Of a stretch of 64,000 bases of DNA, positions 26,164 through 36,027 are shown in pieces (the first letter of the stretch is position 1; each line of letters opens with the position of its first letter). The translations under genes were made by a program, and so were the position numbers. The notes under the pieces are model-generated. The model worked only from the letters and a program-made list of their open reading frames with translations, made no database searches and was not told the origin of the DNA. Source of the DNA: Sphingomonadales bacterium. GTDB taxonomy: Bacteria > Pseudomonadota > Alphaproteobacteria > Sphingomonadales > Sphingomonadaceae. The stretch covers positions 124,001 through 188,000 of the forward strand of contig JAIXPC010000002.1 in assembly GCA_027486415.1 (NCBI GenBank). The letters run 5' to 3'.

Positions 26164-27074
26164 GCGCCTTCAAACAACGCAAAGGGTTCGGCTGGCGTCA
26201 GCGTGAGGCCGATGAACAGCCGCACCGCAAAGGCCAGCACGATCAGCGCCAGCGCCAGCCGCAGCCGATCAGGCGACAGTTTCTGCGCGGATCGCACCCC
26301 GAACTGCGCGCCGGCCACGCCGCCCACCAGCAGCAGCAGCGCCAGCACGATATCGACGCTTTTCGATGAGGTGGCGTGCAGCAGGGTCGTTGCGGCAGTG
26401 ACAAAGATGATCTGGAACAGCGACGTGCCCACCACCGCCTGCGCCCGCATGCCGAGGATATAGACCATCGCCGGCACCATGATGAAGCCGCCGCCAATGC
26501 CCATGATCACGGTGAGCATGCCCACCATCGCCCCCAGCCCCAGCGGCGCCAGCGGCGAGATGTAGAGGCCCGACCGCGCGAACTTCATCCGCCACGGCAG
26601 CGCCGCCACCCACGGCAGGTGGCGGATGCGCGGTGGCGGCGGGCTGCCGGCACGCTCGCGCTTCAATGCGGCCAGCGCATCGCGCAGCATCAGCCCGCCA
26701 ATCACCGACAGGAACAGCACATAGACAAGGCTGATCACCACATCGATCTGGCCCACCTTTTGCAGATAGCGAAAGACGATCTGGCCCATGCCGGCCCCGG
26801 CCACGCCGCCTGCCACCAGCACGCCGCCCATCCGCACATCAACCTGGCCGCGTTCCCAATAGGCGAGCGCGCCGGATACCGATGAACCGGTGATCTGGGT
26901 GGCAGACGAAGCGACGGCGACAGCAGGCGGGATGCCATAGAAGATCAGCAGCGGCGTGGTGAGAAAGCCGCCGCCAACGCCGAACATCCCCGACAGGAAG
27001 CCGACCACGCCACCCAGCAGGATGATGACGAGCGCATTCACCGAGATTTCGGCAATGGGCAGATAGATGTCCAT
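26160..27074 (-). CDS. TauE/SafE family sulfite/organosulfonate exporter
   Basis: A 304-residue integral membrane protein with about eight helices in two repeats, each with the family's glycine-rich motif (GGVVGFLSGMFGVGGGF and GAMVGMLTVIMGIGGGF). Members export sulfite, sulfoacetate or related anions. The cytoplasmic linker in the middle contains a short Pro/Arg-rich loop. ATG 27074 begins MDIYLPIAEISVN; longer frames upstream run through the palindromic repeat at 27132-27224. It is followed by the TIGR02186 gene with a 4-base overlap. Confidence 0.88.
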   Translation of the reverse strand: MDIYLPIAEISVNALVIILLGGVVGFLSGMFGVGGGFLTTPLLIFYGIPPAVAVASSATQITGSSVSGALAYWERGQVDVRMGGVLVAGGVAGAGMGQIVFRYLQKVGQIDVVISLVYVLFLSVIGGLMLRDALAALKRERAGSPPPPRIRHLPWVAALPWRMKFARSGLYISPLAPLGLGAMVGMLTVIMGIGGGFIMVPAMVYILGMRAQAVVGTSLFQIIFVTAATTLLHATSSKSVDIVLALLLLVGGVAGAQFGVRSAQKLSPDRLRLALALIVLAFAVRLFIGLTLTPAEPFALFEGA

Positions 27075-27131
27075 CGTGGCGATGACGTTAGGGGGTGACG
27101 GCGGAAAAGGGAATCGCGCTTTTGGGGCAGA

Positions 27132-27224
27132 CCCACCCCCAGCCCCTCCCGCGAGCGGGAGGGGAGCAGGCTGCGCCTGACCCCGGCGACTCCCCTCCCG
27201 CAAGCGGGAGGGGTTGGGGGTGGG
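27132..27224. repeat. palindromic intergenic repeat, copy 1
   Basis: A 93-bp element with outer arms of 21 bases that pair with one mismatch (27132-27152 with 27204-27224) and two internal hairpins of the form CTCCCGC-GAG-GCGGGAG. It lies between pgeF and the TauE/SafE gene. A second, diverged copy with the same CCCACCCC...CTCCCGC words lies at 32760-32861. Such REP-like elements are usually dispersed in the genome. Confidence 0.85.
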
Positions 27225-27229
27225 CGATG

Positions 27230-27997
27230 TTACAGCGCAATCACCGACAACTGCCGGCCATAGTCCGGCTCGGCCCGGTGCGTGGTGCGGCGGAAGCTGA
27301 AGAAGCGGGCGTCGTCGGGATAGGTGTCCACCCCCATCGCCACCACCGTCCGCACGCCGGCAGCGGCCAGCCGCGAGGCGATGAAGCCTTCCAGATCGAA
27401 CTGGCAGTGTCCGGGCTTGCCGGCGGCGAAGAAGGCATCATTCTCCGGATCGACGGCGCAGAAGCGGTCGCGAAAGGCGCGATCGACCTCGTAACTGGCG
27501 CGCGCAATCGTGGGCCCGATGGCGGCGACGATGCGATCCCGGCGGGCACCGAGCGCTTCCATGGCCGCGACGGTGGCCGGGCCGATATCGGCAAGCGCGC
27601 CCTTCCACCCGGAATGCGCCGCGCCGATCACGCCGGCGGCCGCGTCGGCAAACAGGATGGGCGCGCAATCGGCGGTGAGGATGCCCAGCGCCAGGCCCGG
27701 CGTCGCCGTCACCATCGCATCGGCCGGCGGACGGGCATCGTCGGGAAAGGCCGCGGTGACGGGCAGCACGGTGGCGGAATGGACTTGCAGCACCGTCACC
27801 AGCGCAGCGCCGGGGGCCACCGCCTCCACGGCAATCTTGCGGTTTTCGGCAACGGCAGCGCGATCATCGCTGCTGCCCAGCCCGACATTCAGGCTGGCGA
27901 ACAGGCCCGACGACACGCCGCCGCGCCGCGTCAGGAAACCGTGGCGCACGCCGGCCAGTTGCGGGACGGTGAGGAACTCTACAGCGTTGCCCGACAC
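27230..27997 (-). CDS. pgeF: peptidoglycan editing factor PgeF (laccase-domain, YfiH family)
   Basis: A 255-residue protein of the multicopper-polyphenol-oxidase-like YfiH family, which in E. coli corrects misincorporated residues in peptidoglycan precursors. The metal-site histidine/cysteine motifs are present: LQVHSATV, LTADCAPILFAD and AAHSGWKGA. The start is GTG at 27997, supported by GAGGA six bases upstream; it lies within the 3' end of the GNAT gene. It is the last gene of the lgt operon, an order usual for alphaproteobacteria. Confidence 0.9.
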   Translation of the reverse strand: MSGNAVEFLTVPQLAGVRHGFLTRRGGVSSGLFASLNVGLGSSDDRAAVAENRKIAVEAVAPGAALVTVLQVHSATVLPVTAAFPDDARPPADAMVTATPGLALGILTADCAPILFADAAAGVIGAAHSGWKGALADIGPATVAAMEALGARRDRIVAAIGPTIARASYEVDRAFRDRFCAVDPENDAFFAAGKPGHCQFDLEGFIASRLAAAGVRTVVAMGVDTYPDDARFFSFRRTTHRAEPDYGRQLSVIAL

Positions 27998-28494
27998 AGG
28001 ATATCCTCGTCGGCCTTGGTGCCGACCATGAAATGATAGGGCGCGATTTCGGCAAAGCCATGGCGGGCATAAAAGCGCCGGGCGCGCGGGTTTTCGGTGA
28101 ACACGCTGAGCCACAGTTCGGGCGCCCCCTCGGCCCGCGCCGTGTCCTTCGCCCACTGGGTCAGCACATCGGCGATGCCAAGGCCCTGCCATGGCTTGAA
28201 GATATAGAGCTGGCGCAGCTCCATCGCGCCCGGCAGCGGGGCGGGGGCCGGCAGCTTCAACGCAGAGACCTTGCAGAAGCCGATCGGAACGCCCGGCGCA
28301 AGCTCGGCAAAGCGCACCACCACGTCGGGCTGCGCCAGTTCGGCCGCATAGGCGGCATCGGTGTAGTCCGACAGGAAGGCGTTGAGATCATCGAGCGCGT
28401 AAAGATGCCCGAATGTCTCGATGAAGGTCGCACGGGCGATGCCGGCAAGGACAGGCCCGTCGGCAGGTGTGGCGTCGCGGTAAAGGATGGTCAT
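27979..28494 (-). CDS. GNAT-family N-acetyltransferase
   Basis: A 171-residue acetyltransferase with the acetyl-CoA-binding segment QGLGIADVLTQWA (motif A, variant of Q/RxxGxG/A) and a C-terminal VFTENPRARRFYARHGF stretch typical of GNAT motif B. The acceptor is unknown; similar proteins acetylate small amines or protein N-termini. ATG 28494 overlaps the stop of the upstream methyltransferase (ATGA), and the gene overlaps the start of pgeF, so it is embedded in the lgt operon. Confidence 0.88.
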   Translation of the reverse strand: MTILYRDATPADGPVLAGIARATFIETFGHLYALDDLNAFLSDYTDAAYAAELAQPDVVVRFAELAPGVPIGFCKVSALKLPAPAPLPGAMELRQLYIFKPWQGLGIADVLTQWAKDTARAEGAPELWLSVFTENPRARRFYARHGFAEIAPYHFMVGTKADEDILCRATL

Positions 28495-29519
28495 GCCGAT
28501 GCCATGCCAAATCCGGCCGGTGCCGGCCACCCCTTTGCCGTGACAGCCATGGCCCGGAAGATGCCGCCCATCTGGTTCGGTGCTGTCAGCCGCAGCAGGG
28601 CAGCCGTGATGGCACCAGCCTCGTGCGCGGGCTTGCCCTGCTTCAACGCTTCGGCGCGCGCCGCGATGCCGAGTGCGCCCAGCAGCGCCCCCTGTGCCAC
28701 CGGGCCATGCACCGCCAGGCCGGCAGCATGGGCAGCGGCGGCCAGCGTGCTGAAATCGACGTGCGCGGTCAGATCATGGCAGCCGGGATCGCGCCAGGGG
28801 CTGACCTTTTCGCCGCGATGCACGGCCTGCAGCGTGTCGAACGGCACGGTTTCGATCACCTGCCCACCATAACCATAATCGATGATCAGCATGGCCCCGC
28901 CCTGCACCGCCAGCCGCGCCGACAGGCTGGCCATGATGGCGACGGCCACCTCGCTCCACTCCGCATCGTCGCCATCGGCGGGCAGCCAGGCGGGCAGGAA
29001 CAGGCCGTCTGCGAAGCCGACGTGGAGTTCCTTGCCCTTGCGGCGCTGGCGGATGGGCAGGGCATCAAAGAATTCGTTGGCGATGATGATGAGCGGGCGA
29101 TCAACGGGCAGCTGATCAACGCTGTCGTGCCAGTGCGCGGCCCAGCCGGCCAGCCGCGCCCGCTGGATGGCGCGCAGCGCGAGGCTGGTTTCGACGAGGT
29201 GCAGCCCGGTGCCGGCAAAGCCCGGCAGCCGGCCCAGCAGGCGCAGCGCATCGGCCATCAATGTGCCATGGCCGGGGCCGAGTTCGACGAGGTGGCACGG
29301 GGGCTTTTCGGCGCGCAGCCACAGATCGCCGGCCCAGCCGCCGATCATCTCGCCAAACATCTGGCTGATTTCGGGCGCGGTGGTGAAATCGCGGCCCAGC
29401 GGGTCTTCGCCGCCATAATAGGCCGTGTTGCAGGCGGCCATCCACGCATCGAGCCGCATCGGGCCATCGGCCACGATCCGGGCGCGCAGGGTTTCGGCCA
29501 AAGGCGCTTGCGGCCTCAC
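28491..29519 (-). CDS. SAM-dependent methyltransferase, NDUFAF7/MidA family
   Basis: A 342-residue protein of the DUF185/NDUFAF7 family. It shows the PLGRDFTTAPEISQMFGE signature, the SAM-binding ELGPGHGTLM near residue 78 and IANEFFDALP. Eukaryotic members methylate an arginine in a complex I subunit; the bacterial target is not established. The start is GTG at 29519 overlapping the lgt stop (GTGA), so translation is coupled. Confidence 0.93.
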   Translation of the reverse strand: MRPQAPLAETLRARIVADGPMRLDAWMAACNTAYYGGEDPLGRDFTTAPEISQMFGEMIGGWAGDLWLRAEKPPCHLVELGPGHGTLMADALRLLGRLPGFAGTGLHLVETSLALRAIQRARLAGWAAHWHDSVDQLPVDRPLIIIANEFFDALPIRQRRKGKELHVGFADGLFLPAWLPADGDDAEWSEVAVAIMASLSARLAVQGGAMLIIDYGYGGQVIETVPFDTLQAVHRGEKVSPWRDPGCHDLTAHVDFSTLAAAAHAAGLAVHGPVAQGALLGALGIAARAEALKQGKPAHEAGAITAALLRLTAPNQMGGIFRAMAVTAKGWPAPAGFGMASA

Positions 29520-30340
29520 GCCGAAACAGGTTTGCGGATCAGCGCCAGCAGCAGCAGCAGCACGCCGGCGGCGATGATCGGCAGGGTGAGCGTCTGGCCC
29601 ATGGTCAGCCCGCTATCGAGAATGCCGAGCTGGCGATCCGGTTCACGGTAATTTTCGACGATGTAGCGCGAGCACCCATAACCAATGCCGAACACGCCCG
29701 ACAGCAGGCCAGGCCGCAGCCGCGCCGGCGTGAACCAGAACAACAGGTTGAGGATGATCAGCAGCACGCCGCCTTCAAGGCCCGCCTCGTAAAGCTGGCT
29801 GGGGTGGCGCGGTTCCGGGCCGGCTTCGGGAAAGATGATGCCCCAGTTGCCCCCCGTGGGCCGGCCCCACAGCTCGCCGTTGGCGAAGTTGGCGAGGCGG
29901 CCCAGGCCCAGCCCGATCGGCGTGACGGTGGCGACATGATCGAGCAGGCGCAGGCCGGAATATTTGGCGAACCAGCCGTGCAGGAAGCAGGCGGCGATCA
30001 CGCCGAAGCAGCCGCCGTGGAAGCTCATGCCGCCATCCCACAGGCGCAGGATCTCCATCGGATCGGCAGCATATTTGTCGGGGTTGTAGAACAGCACATA
30101 GCCCAGCCGGCCCCCGCCGATCACGCCCAGCGTGGCCCAGGTGATATAATCGTCGAGCAGTTTCTGGCTGAGCGGTGCGCCGGGCTTTCGGATCATGCGG
30201 GTGAGCAGGAACCACGCCGCGCCGATGCCGATGATGTAGGCCAGACTGTACCAGCGCAGCACGAACGAGCCGATGGTGAGCGCATCGGGGCGCACCGGCA
30301 GGGTAGTGAAATCCACCACCTGATTCAGGAAATCGAACAA
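29516..30340 (-). CDS. lgt: prolipoprotein diacylglyceryl transferase
   Basis: A 274-residue inner-membrane enzyme that transfers diacylglycerol from phosphatidylglycerol to the lipobox cysteine of prolipoproteins, the first step of lipoprotein maturation. Seven membrane helices and the Lgt signature (GGLRLGYVLFYNP-like, GMSFHGG, GRLANFANGELWGRPT) are visible, along with HPSQLYEA. The start is TTG at 30340 with GAGG seven bases upstream. It is the first gene of a four-gene operon with coupled starts, and it is transcribed divergently from the acyl-CoA dehydrogenase at 30431. Confidence 0.95.
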   Translation of the reverse strand: MFDFLNQVVDFTTLPVRPDALTIGSFVLRWYSLAYIIGIGAAWFLLTRMIRKPGAPLSQKLLDDYITWATLGVIGGGRLGYVLFYNPDKYAADPMEILRLWDGGMSFHGGCFGVIAACFLHGWFAKYSGLRLLDHVATVTPIGLGLGRLANFANGELWGRPTGGNWGIIFPEAGPEPRHPSQLYEAGLEGGVLLIILNLLFWFTPARLRPGLLSGVFGIGYGCSRYIVENYREPDRQLGILDSGLTMGQTLTLPIIAAGVLLLLLALIRKPVSA

Positions 30341-30430
30341 GCAAGCGCCTCTACATCATCTGCCAGCTTTGCGCGGCAAGCGGGGCGCACCATAAAGCCC
30401 AGGATCGATATTTCCAGAGGGAGAGGCAGC

Positions 30431-31618
30431 ATGGCCGATTTGGAGACCTTCCGCGCCGAAACACGCGCCTGGCTGGAGGCGAACTGCCCGCCCGAAATGC
30501 GCGAGCCGATCCGCGATGACGACGACGTGTGCTGGGGCGGCCGCAATGTGAAATTCAAGAATGACGCCCAGCGGGTCTGGCTGGAGCGCATGGGCGCGAA
30601 AGGCTGGACGGTGCCGGAATGGCCGGCCGAATATGGCGGCGGCGGGCTGAGCCGTGCCGAAGCCAAGGTGCTGGCCGAGGAAATGCGCCGCATCAAGGCG
30701 CGTTCGCCGCTGTCGAGCTTCGGCATCTGGATGCTGGGCCCGGCGCTGCTGAAATATGGCAACGAGGCGCAGAAGAAGGAGCATCTGCCGAAGATCGCCC
30801 GCGGTGAAATCCGCTGGTGCCAGGGCTATTCCGAGCCCGGCGCGGGGTCCGACCTCGCCTCCTTGCGGACCAGCGCCGAGGACAAGGGCGACCATTATCT
30901 CGTCAATGGATCGAAGGTGTGGACCAGCTATGCCGACAAGGCGGACTGGATCTTCTGCCTCGTCCGCACCGATCCGGCCGCGCCCAAGCACCTGGGCATC
31001 AGCTTCCTCCTGTTCGACATGGCCTCGCCCGGCGTGTCGACCAGCCCGATCAAGCTGATCTCCGGCTCCTCGCCGTTCTGCCAGACCTTCTTCGACAATG
31101 TGCAGGTGCCCAAGGAAAACCTGATGGGCACCGCCGGCAAGGGCTGGGAGATCGCCAAATATCTGCTCACCCACGAACGCGACATGATCGGCGGGTCTGA
31201 CAGCACTGGCGGCGGCCAGCGTGACAGCGTGTCGAACATCGCCAAGCGCCAGATTGGCCTGGATGCCGCCATCCTGGCCGACACCGCGCTGCGGACCGAC
31301 ATCGCCCGCCACGAGATCGACGCGATGGCGTTCGGCCTGACCATGGAGCGCGTGCTGGCCGAGACCAAGAGCGGCCAGGGCACCGGCGCGCTGTCGTCCA
31401 TGCTGAAATATTACGGCACCGAGCTGAACAAGCAGCGCATGGAGCTGCTGATGTCGATCCGGGGTTCGGATGGCCTGACCTGGGAAGGCCCGGAACCGCG
31501 CGACGGCGATCTGGCCCGTTCGTGGCTGCGCAGCCGCGCCAACTCCATCGAAGGCGGCACATCCGAAGTGCAGCTGAACATCATCGCCAAGCGCGTGCTT
31601 GATCTGCCGGGGGCCTGA
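30431..31618 (+). CDS. acyl-CoA dehydrogenase family protein (larger subunit of a pair)
   Basis: A 395-residue flavoprotein of the acyl-CoA dehydrogenase family, catalysing alpha,beta-desaturation of an acyl-CoA. FAD/substrate segments include CQGYSEPGAGSDLAS, VNGSKVWTSYAD and the C-terminal EGGTSEVQLNIIAKRVL. It is followed 4 bases later by a second acyl-CoA dehydrogenase gene. In actinobacterial steroid and some proteobacterial pathways such adjacent genes encode two different subunits of one heterotetramer; that may apply here. A ribosome site (AGAGGGAGAGGC) precedes ATG 30431. Confidence 0.92.
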   Translation: MADLETFRAETRAWLEANCPPEMREPIRDDDDVCWGGRNVKFKNDAQRVWLERMGAKGWTVPEWPAEYGGGGLSRAEAKVLAEEMRRIKARSPLSSFGIWMLGPALLKYGNEAQKKEHLPKIARGEIRWCQGYSEPGAGSDLASLRTSAEDKGDHYLVNGSKVWTSYADKADWIFCLVRTDPAAPKHLGISFLLFDMASPGVSTSPIKLISGSSPFCQTFFDNVQVPKENLMGTAGKGWEIAKYLLTHERDMIGGSDSTGGGQRDSVSNIAKRQIGLDAAILADTALRTDIARHEIDAMAFGLTMERVLAETKSGQGTGALSSMLKYYGTELNKQRMELLMSIRGSDGLTWEGPEPRDGDLARSWLRSRANSIEGGTSEVQLNIIAKRVLDLPGA

Positions 31619-31622
31619 ACCA

Positions 31623-32759
31623 ATGCCGCTCATCCTCACCGACGACCAGTTGATGATCCGCGATTCGGCGGAAGGCTTCTTCAAGGACGAAGCCCCCGTC
31701 GCGCAGCATCGCTCCCTGCGTGACACGGCCAATCCGGATGGCTTCTCCCGCGATGTCTGGGCCAAGATGGCCGAGATGGGCTTTGCCGGCGTGCTGGTGC
31801 CGGAAAGCCATGGCGGCGCGGACATGGGCCATGTCGCCGCCGGCATCATCATGGAGGCGATGGGCAAGAACCTGTCTGCCGCGCCGATGCTCTCCACCGC
31901 CGTGCTGGGCGCGACCGCCATCAAGCATGGCACGCCCGAACAGCAGGCCAAGTATCTGCCGCTGATCGCGCAAGGCGCGCATCTGCTGGCGCTGGCGGCT
32001 GACGAGGCGGCACGGCACAAGCCGAACCATGTCGCCACCACCGCCACCCCGTCGGGCAACGGCTTCCGCCTGAATGGCGTAAAGGGCTTCGTCGTCGATG
32101 GCGGCGTGGCCGACACGCTGATCGTCGCCGCCCGCACCTCCGGCGAGGTGGGCGACACCGCCGGCATCACCCTGTTCCTCGTCGATCCCAACGCCGAAGG
32201 CGTCACCCGCGAAGCGCGTGCGATGGTGGACAGCCGCGGTGCCGCGCGCGTGACGCTGAACGATGTGCAGGTCGACGGCGCCGACGTGCTGGGCGAGGTT
32301 GGTGGCGGCCATGCCATCCTGGAAAAAGTGCTGGATGCCGGCCGCGCCTGCCTTGCCGCCGAAATGCTGGGCGTGTCGGGCACCTCGTTCGCGATGACGG
32401 TGGATTATCTCAAGCAGCGCGAACAGTTCGGCCAGAAGATCGGCAGCTTCCAGGCGCTGCAGCACCGCGCCGCGCACCTGTTCTGCGAGATCGAACTGGC
32501 GCGGTCGGCGACGCTGAAGGCGCTGCAGGCGCTGGACGAAGGCAGCGACCGCGCGCCGATGTATGTGTCGCTGGCCAAGGCCAAGGCCGGCGATGTCGCC
32601 ATCCTGGCCAGCAACGAAGGCGTGCAGATGCACGGCGGCATCGGCATGACCGATGAATATGACATCGGCTTCTTCATGAAGCGCGCCCGCGCCGCGCAGG
32701 AGACGTTCGGCGACAGCGCCTTCCACAGCGACCGCATCGCGCGCACGTTCGGGTACTAA
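31623..32759 (+). CDS. acyl-CoA dehydrogenase family protein (second subunit of a pair)
   Basis: A 378-residue member of the same family as the preceding gene, but with the usual flavin-binding region reduced: the central segment around HLLALAADEAARHKPNHV lacks the standard Y.LTEP.AGSD motif seen in its neighbour. The C-terminal part (LKQREQFGQKIGSFQALQHRAA and QMHGGIGMTDEYDI) is normal. Loss of part of the active site in one partner is typical of heteromeric acyl-CoA dehydrogenases. ATG 31623 is 4 bases after the first gene's stop. Confidence 0.9.
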   Translation: MPLILTDDQLMIRDSAEGFFKDEAPVAQHRSLRDTANPDGFSRDVWAKMAEMGFAGVLVPESHGGADMGHVAAGIIMEAMGKNLSAAPMLSTAVLGATAIKHGTPEQQAKYLPLIAQGAHLLALAADEAARHKPNHVATTATPSGNGFRLNGVKGFVVDGGVADTLIVAARTSGEVGDTAGITLFLVDPNAEGVTREARAMVDSRGAARVTLNDVQVDGADVLGEVGGGHAILEKVLDAGRACLAAEMLGVSGTSFAMTVDYLKQREQFGQKIGSFQALQHRAAHLFCEIELARSATLKALQALDEGSDRAPMYVSLAKAKAGDVAILASNEGVQMHGGIGMTDEYDIGFFMKRARAAQETFGDSAFHSDRIARTFGY

Positions 32760-32861
32760 CTCCCCTCCCGCCTGCGGGAGGGGCCGGGGGTGGGATTGGG
32801 CACCAGGCACCGCCCTTCGAATAACGCCCACCCCTAACCCCTCCCGCAACTGGGAGGGGAA
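32760..32861. repeat. palindromic intergenic repeat, copy 2
   Basis: Begins one base after the acyl-CoA dehydrogenase stop. Two hairpins of the CTCCCGC-NNN-GCGGGAG type in opposite orientation, with GGGGGTGGG after the first (from 32785) and CCCACCCCTAACCCC before the second (from 32828). It resembles copy 1 at 27132-27224 but with a spacer of about 33 bases instead of 23 and with more divergence in the outer arms. It may end or attenuate transcription of the two dehydrogenase genes. Confidence 0.8.
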
Positions 32862-32960
32862 TGGAAATCCTTGCGCTTGCAAGCATCCGCCAGCGTGGCA
32901 TTAATAGAGTGTAATATGGCCGCACAAAGCGGCTGGCCTTGCCCCTGGGGAGACTGAACC

Positions 32961-34691
<1,731 letters not shown>

Positions 34692-34707
34692 GTCGGGGAG
34701 AGATCCG

Positions 34708-35253
34708 ATGTTCAAGACCATGCTGGAAGGCACGAAGGACGACTGGATGCACATCGCGTCCGAGCACGTGAAGCACCAGCAATCGGCGGCCGCCGACCAG
34801 ATCATCGATTCCCTGAAACGGCTGGAGGCGATGGAAGTGGGCTTTGGCGCCAACCAGCTGGTCCACAGCCTGATGACCGCGACCCTGGCCCGCCGCGACG
34901 GGGCCAATGACGAGGAGATCGTCGCCGCCCTGTGCCACGACATCGGCAAGTTGTTCAGCATCCCCAACCACGGCGCCATCGCCGGCGAGATGCTGAAGCC
35001 CTATGTGTCGGACGACATCTATCACGCCATCGTTCACCACCAGGATTTCCAGGGCCGCTATTATTACGAGCACCTGGGCAAGGACCCCAACGCCCGCGAG
35101 AAATTCCGGGGCCAGCCGTGGTTCGAGATGGCCGAAAAGATCGTCGACCGCTGGGACGCGCCGGCGTTCGACCCGGATTACGACGTCGACAGCCTTGAAA
35201 GCTTCGAGCCCGAAATCCGCCGGGTGTTCGCGGCGCCGAAGCGCGCGATCTAG
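34708..35253 (+). CDS. HD-domain protein, PhnZ/TmpB-like diiron oxygenase candidate
   Basis: A 181-residue HD-domain protein. Candidate metal ligands are H53, H77-D78, H88, H111 and an aspartate near 147-150. H53 to H77 is 24 residues and H88 to H111 is 23, close to the spacing recalled for the six-ligand mixed-valence diiron oxygenases PhnZ and TmpB; the YYYEHLGKDPNARE stretch also resembles that group. These enzymes cleave C-P or C-C bonds of hydroxylated substrates, whereas ordinary HD proteins are phosphohydrolases. It follows the acyl-CoA ligase by 16 bases on the same strand, so it may act in the same catabolic pathway. The oxygenase call is tentative; the HD fold is clear. Confidence 0.7.
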   Translation: MFKTMLEGTKDDWMHIASEHVKHQQSAAADQIIDSLKRLEAMEVGFGANQLVHSLMTATLARRDGANDEEIVAALCHDIGKLFSIPNHGAIAGEMLKPYVSDDIYHAIVHHQDFQGRYYYEHLGKDPNAREKFRGQPWFEMAEKIVDRWDAPAFDPDYDVDSLESFEPEIRRVFAAPKRAI

Positions 35254-35918
35254 CGCCCCAGCCGCACCTGCACGGTGACAGGGCCGCCGGGCGGCACGTC
35301 GGTCAGGCTGCTGGCGAACATCACGGTTGCGCCGGGGCCGACGCTGGGCGCGGGCGGCGGGATGGTCCAGTCACGTGCAGGCTGGCCAGCCACCAGCAGA
35401 CGCGCGTTCAGCGGCGGAACGCTGGCGCTGCTGCGGCCGGGGTTGCGGATGGTGCCAGTCACTTCCAGCAGCGATCCGCCGCCGGGCAGGCGCGTCACCC
35501 GCCCTTCCACCCGCACGTCCAGCAACGTGGATGGCGTTTCGGTGCTGGCAAGGATGGTGCCGACACCAGGCAGCAATGCCGGATCGACCCGGCCCACCCA
35601 CAGACCCACGGCCGCCGTCGCCAGCGCCGCGCCCAGCACGATCGCCACCATGTTCTTCAGCCACGGCGCGGTTGGGGGCGGCGGCGGCGGCGGCGGTTCC
35701 GGTTCGGCTTCGGGTTCCGGTTCGGGCTCCGGCGGGGGCGGCGGCAGGCTGGCGGCGCGCGCCTCTTCCTGCACGGCGGCCACGGCTTCGTCTTCGTCCA
35801 GCTCTTCGGCCGGCACCCAGCGGTGACTGCAGGCGGCGCATTTCAGCCGCGGCCGGCGCGCCACGACGCCCACAGCCACCCGATATTGCGCCGAACAATT
35901 GGGGCAGGAAATGATCAC
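35250..35918 (-). CDS. MJ0042-type zinc-ribbon protein with DUF3426-like domain
   Basis: A 222-residue protein with an N-terminal zinc ribbon (CPNCSAQY...LKCAACSHRW, two CxxC pairs), a low-complexity Pro/Glu linker (about residues 55-85), one membrane helix (about 92-112) and a C-terminal domain containing VEGRVTRLPGGGSLLEVTGTIRNPG and FASSLTDVPPGGP, typical of DUF3426. Such proteins are widespread in alpha- and betaproteobacteria but their role is unclear. The start is GTG at 35918, right before the zinc ribbon, divergent from serS. The stop overlaps the end of the HD-domain gene by 3-4 bases in a convergent arrangement. Confidence 0.85.
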   Translation of the reverse strand: MIISCPNCSAQYRVAVGVVARRPRLKCAACSHRWVPAEELDEDEAVAAVQEEARAASLPPPPPEPEPEPEAEPEPPPPPPPPTAPWLKNMVAIVLGAALATAAVGLWVGRVDPALLPGVGTILASTETPSTLLDVRVEGRVTRLPGGGSLLEVTGTIRNPGRSSASVPPLNARLLVAGQPARDWTIPPPAPSVGPGATVMFASSLTDVPPGGPVTVQVRLGR

Positions 35919-36027
35919 CCCGGCACCATAGGCAGGCGGCTTTGTGGTTGGAAGGCCCCCCGAAGCCATTTGCGAGTCACGCCGTTGCTTGCGCGCGCCG
36001 GCCGGTGAAGGCAAAGGCTGTGGCGCT

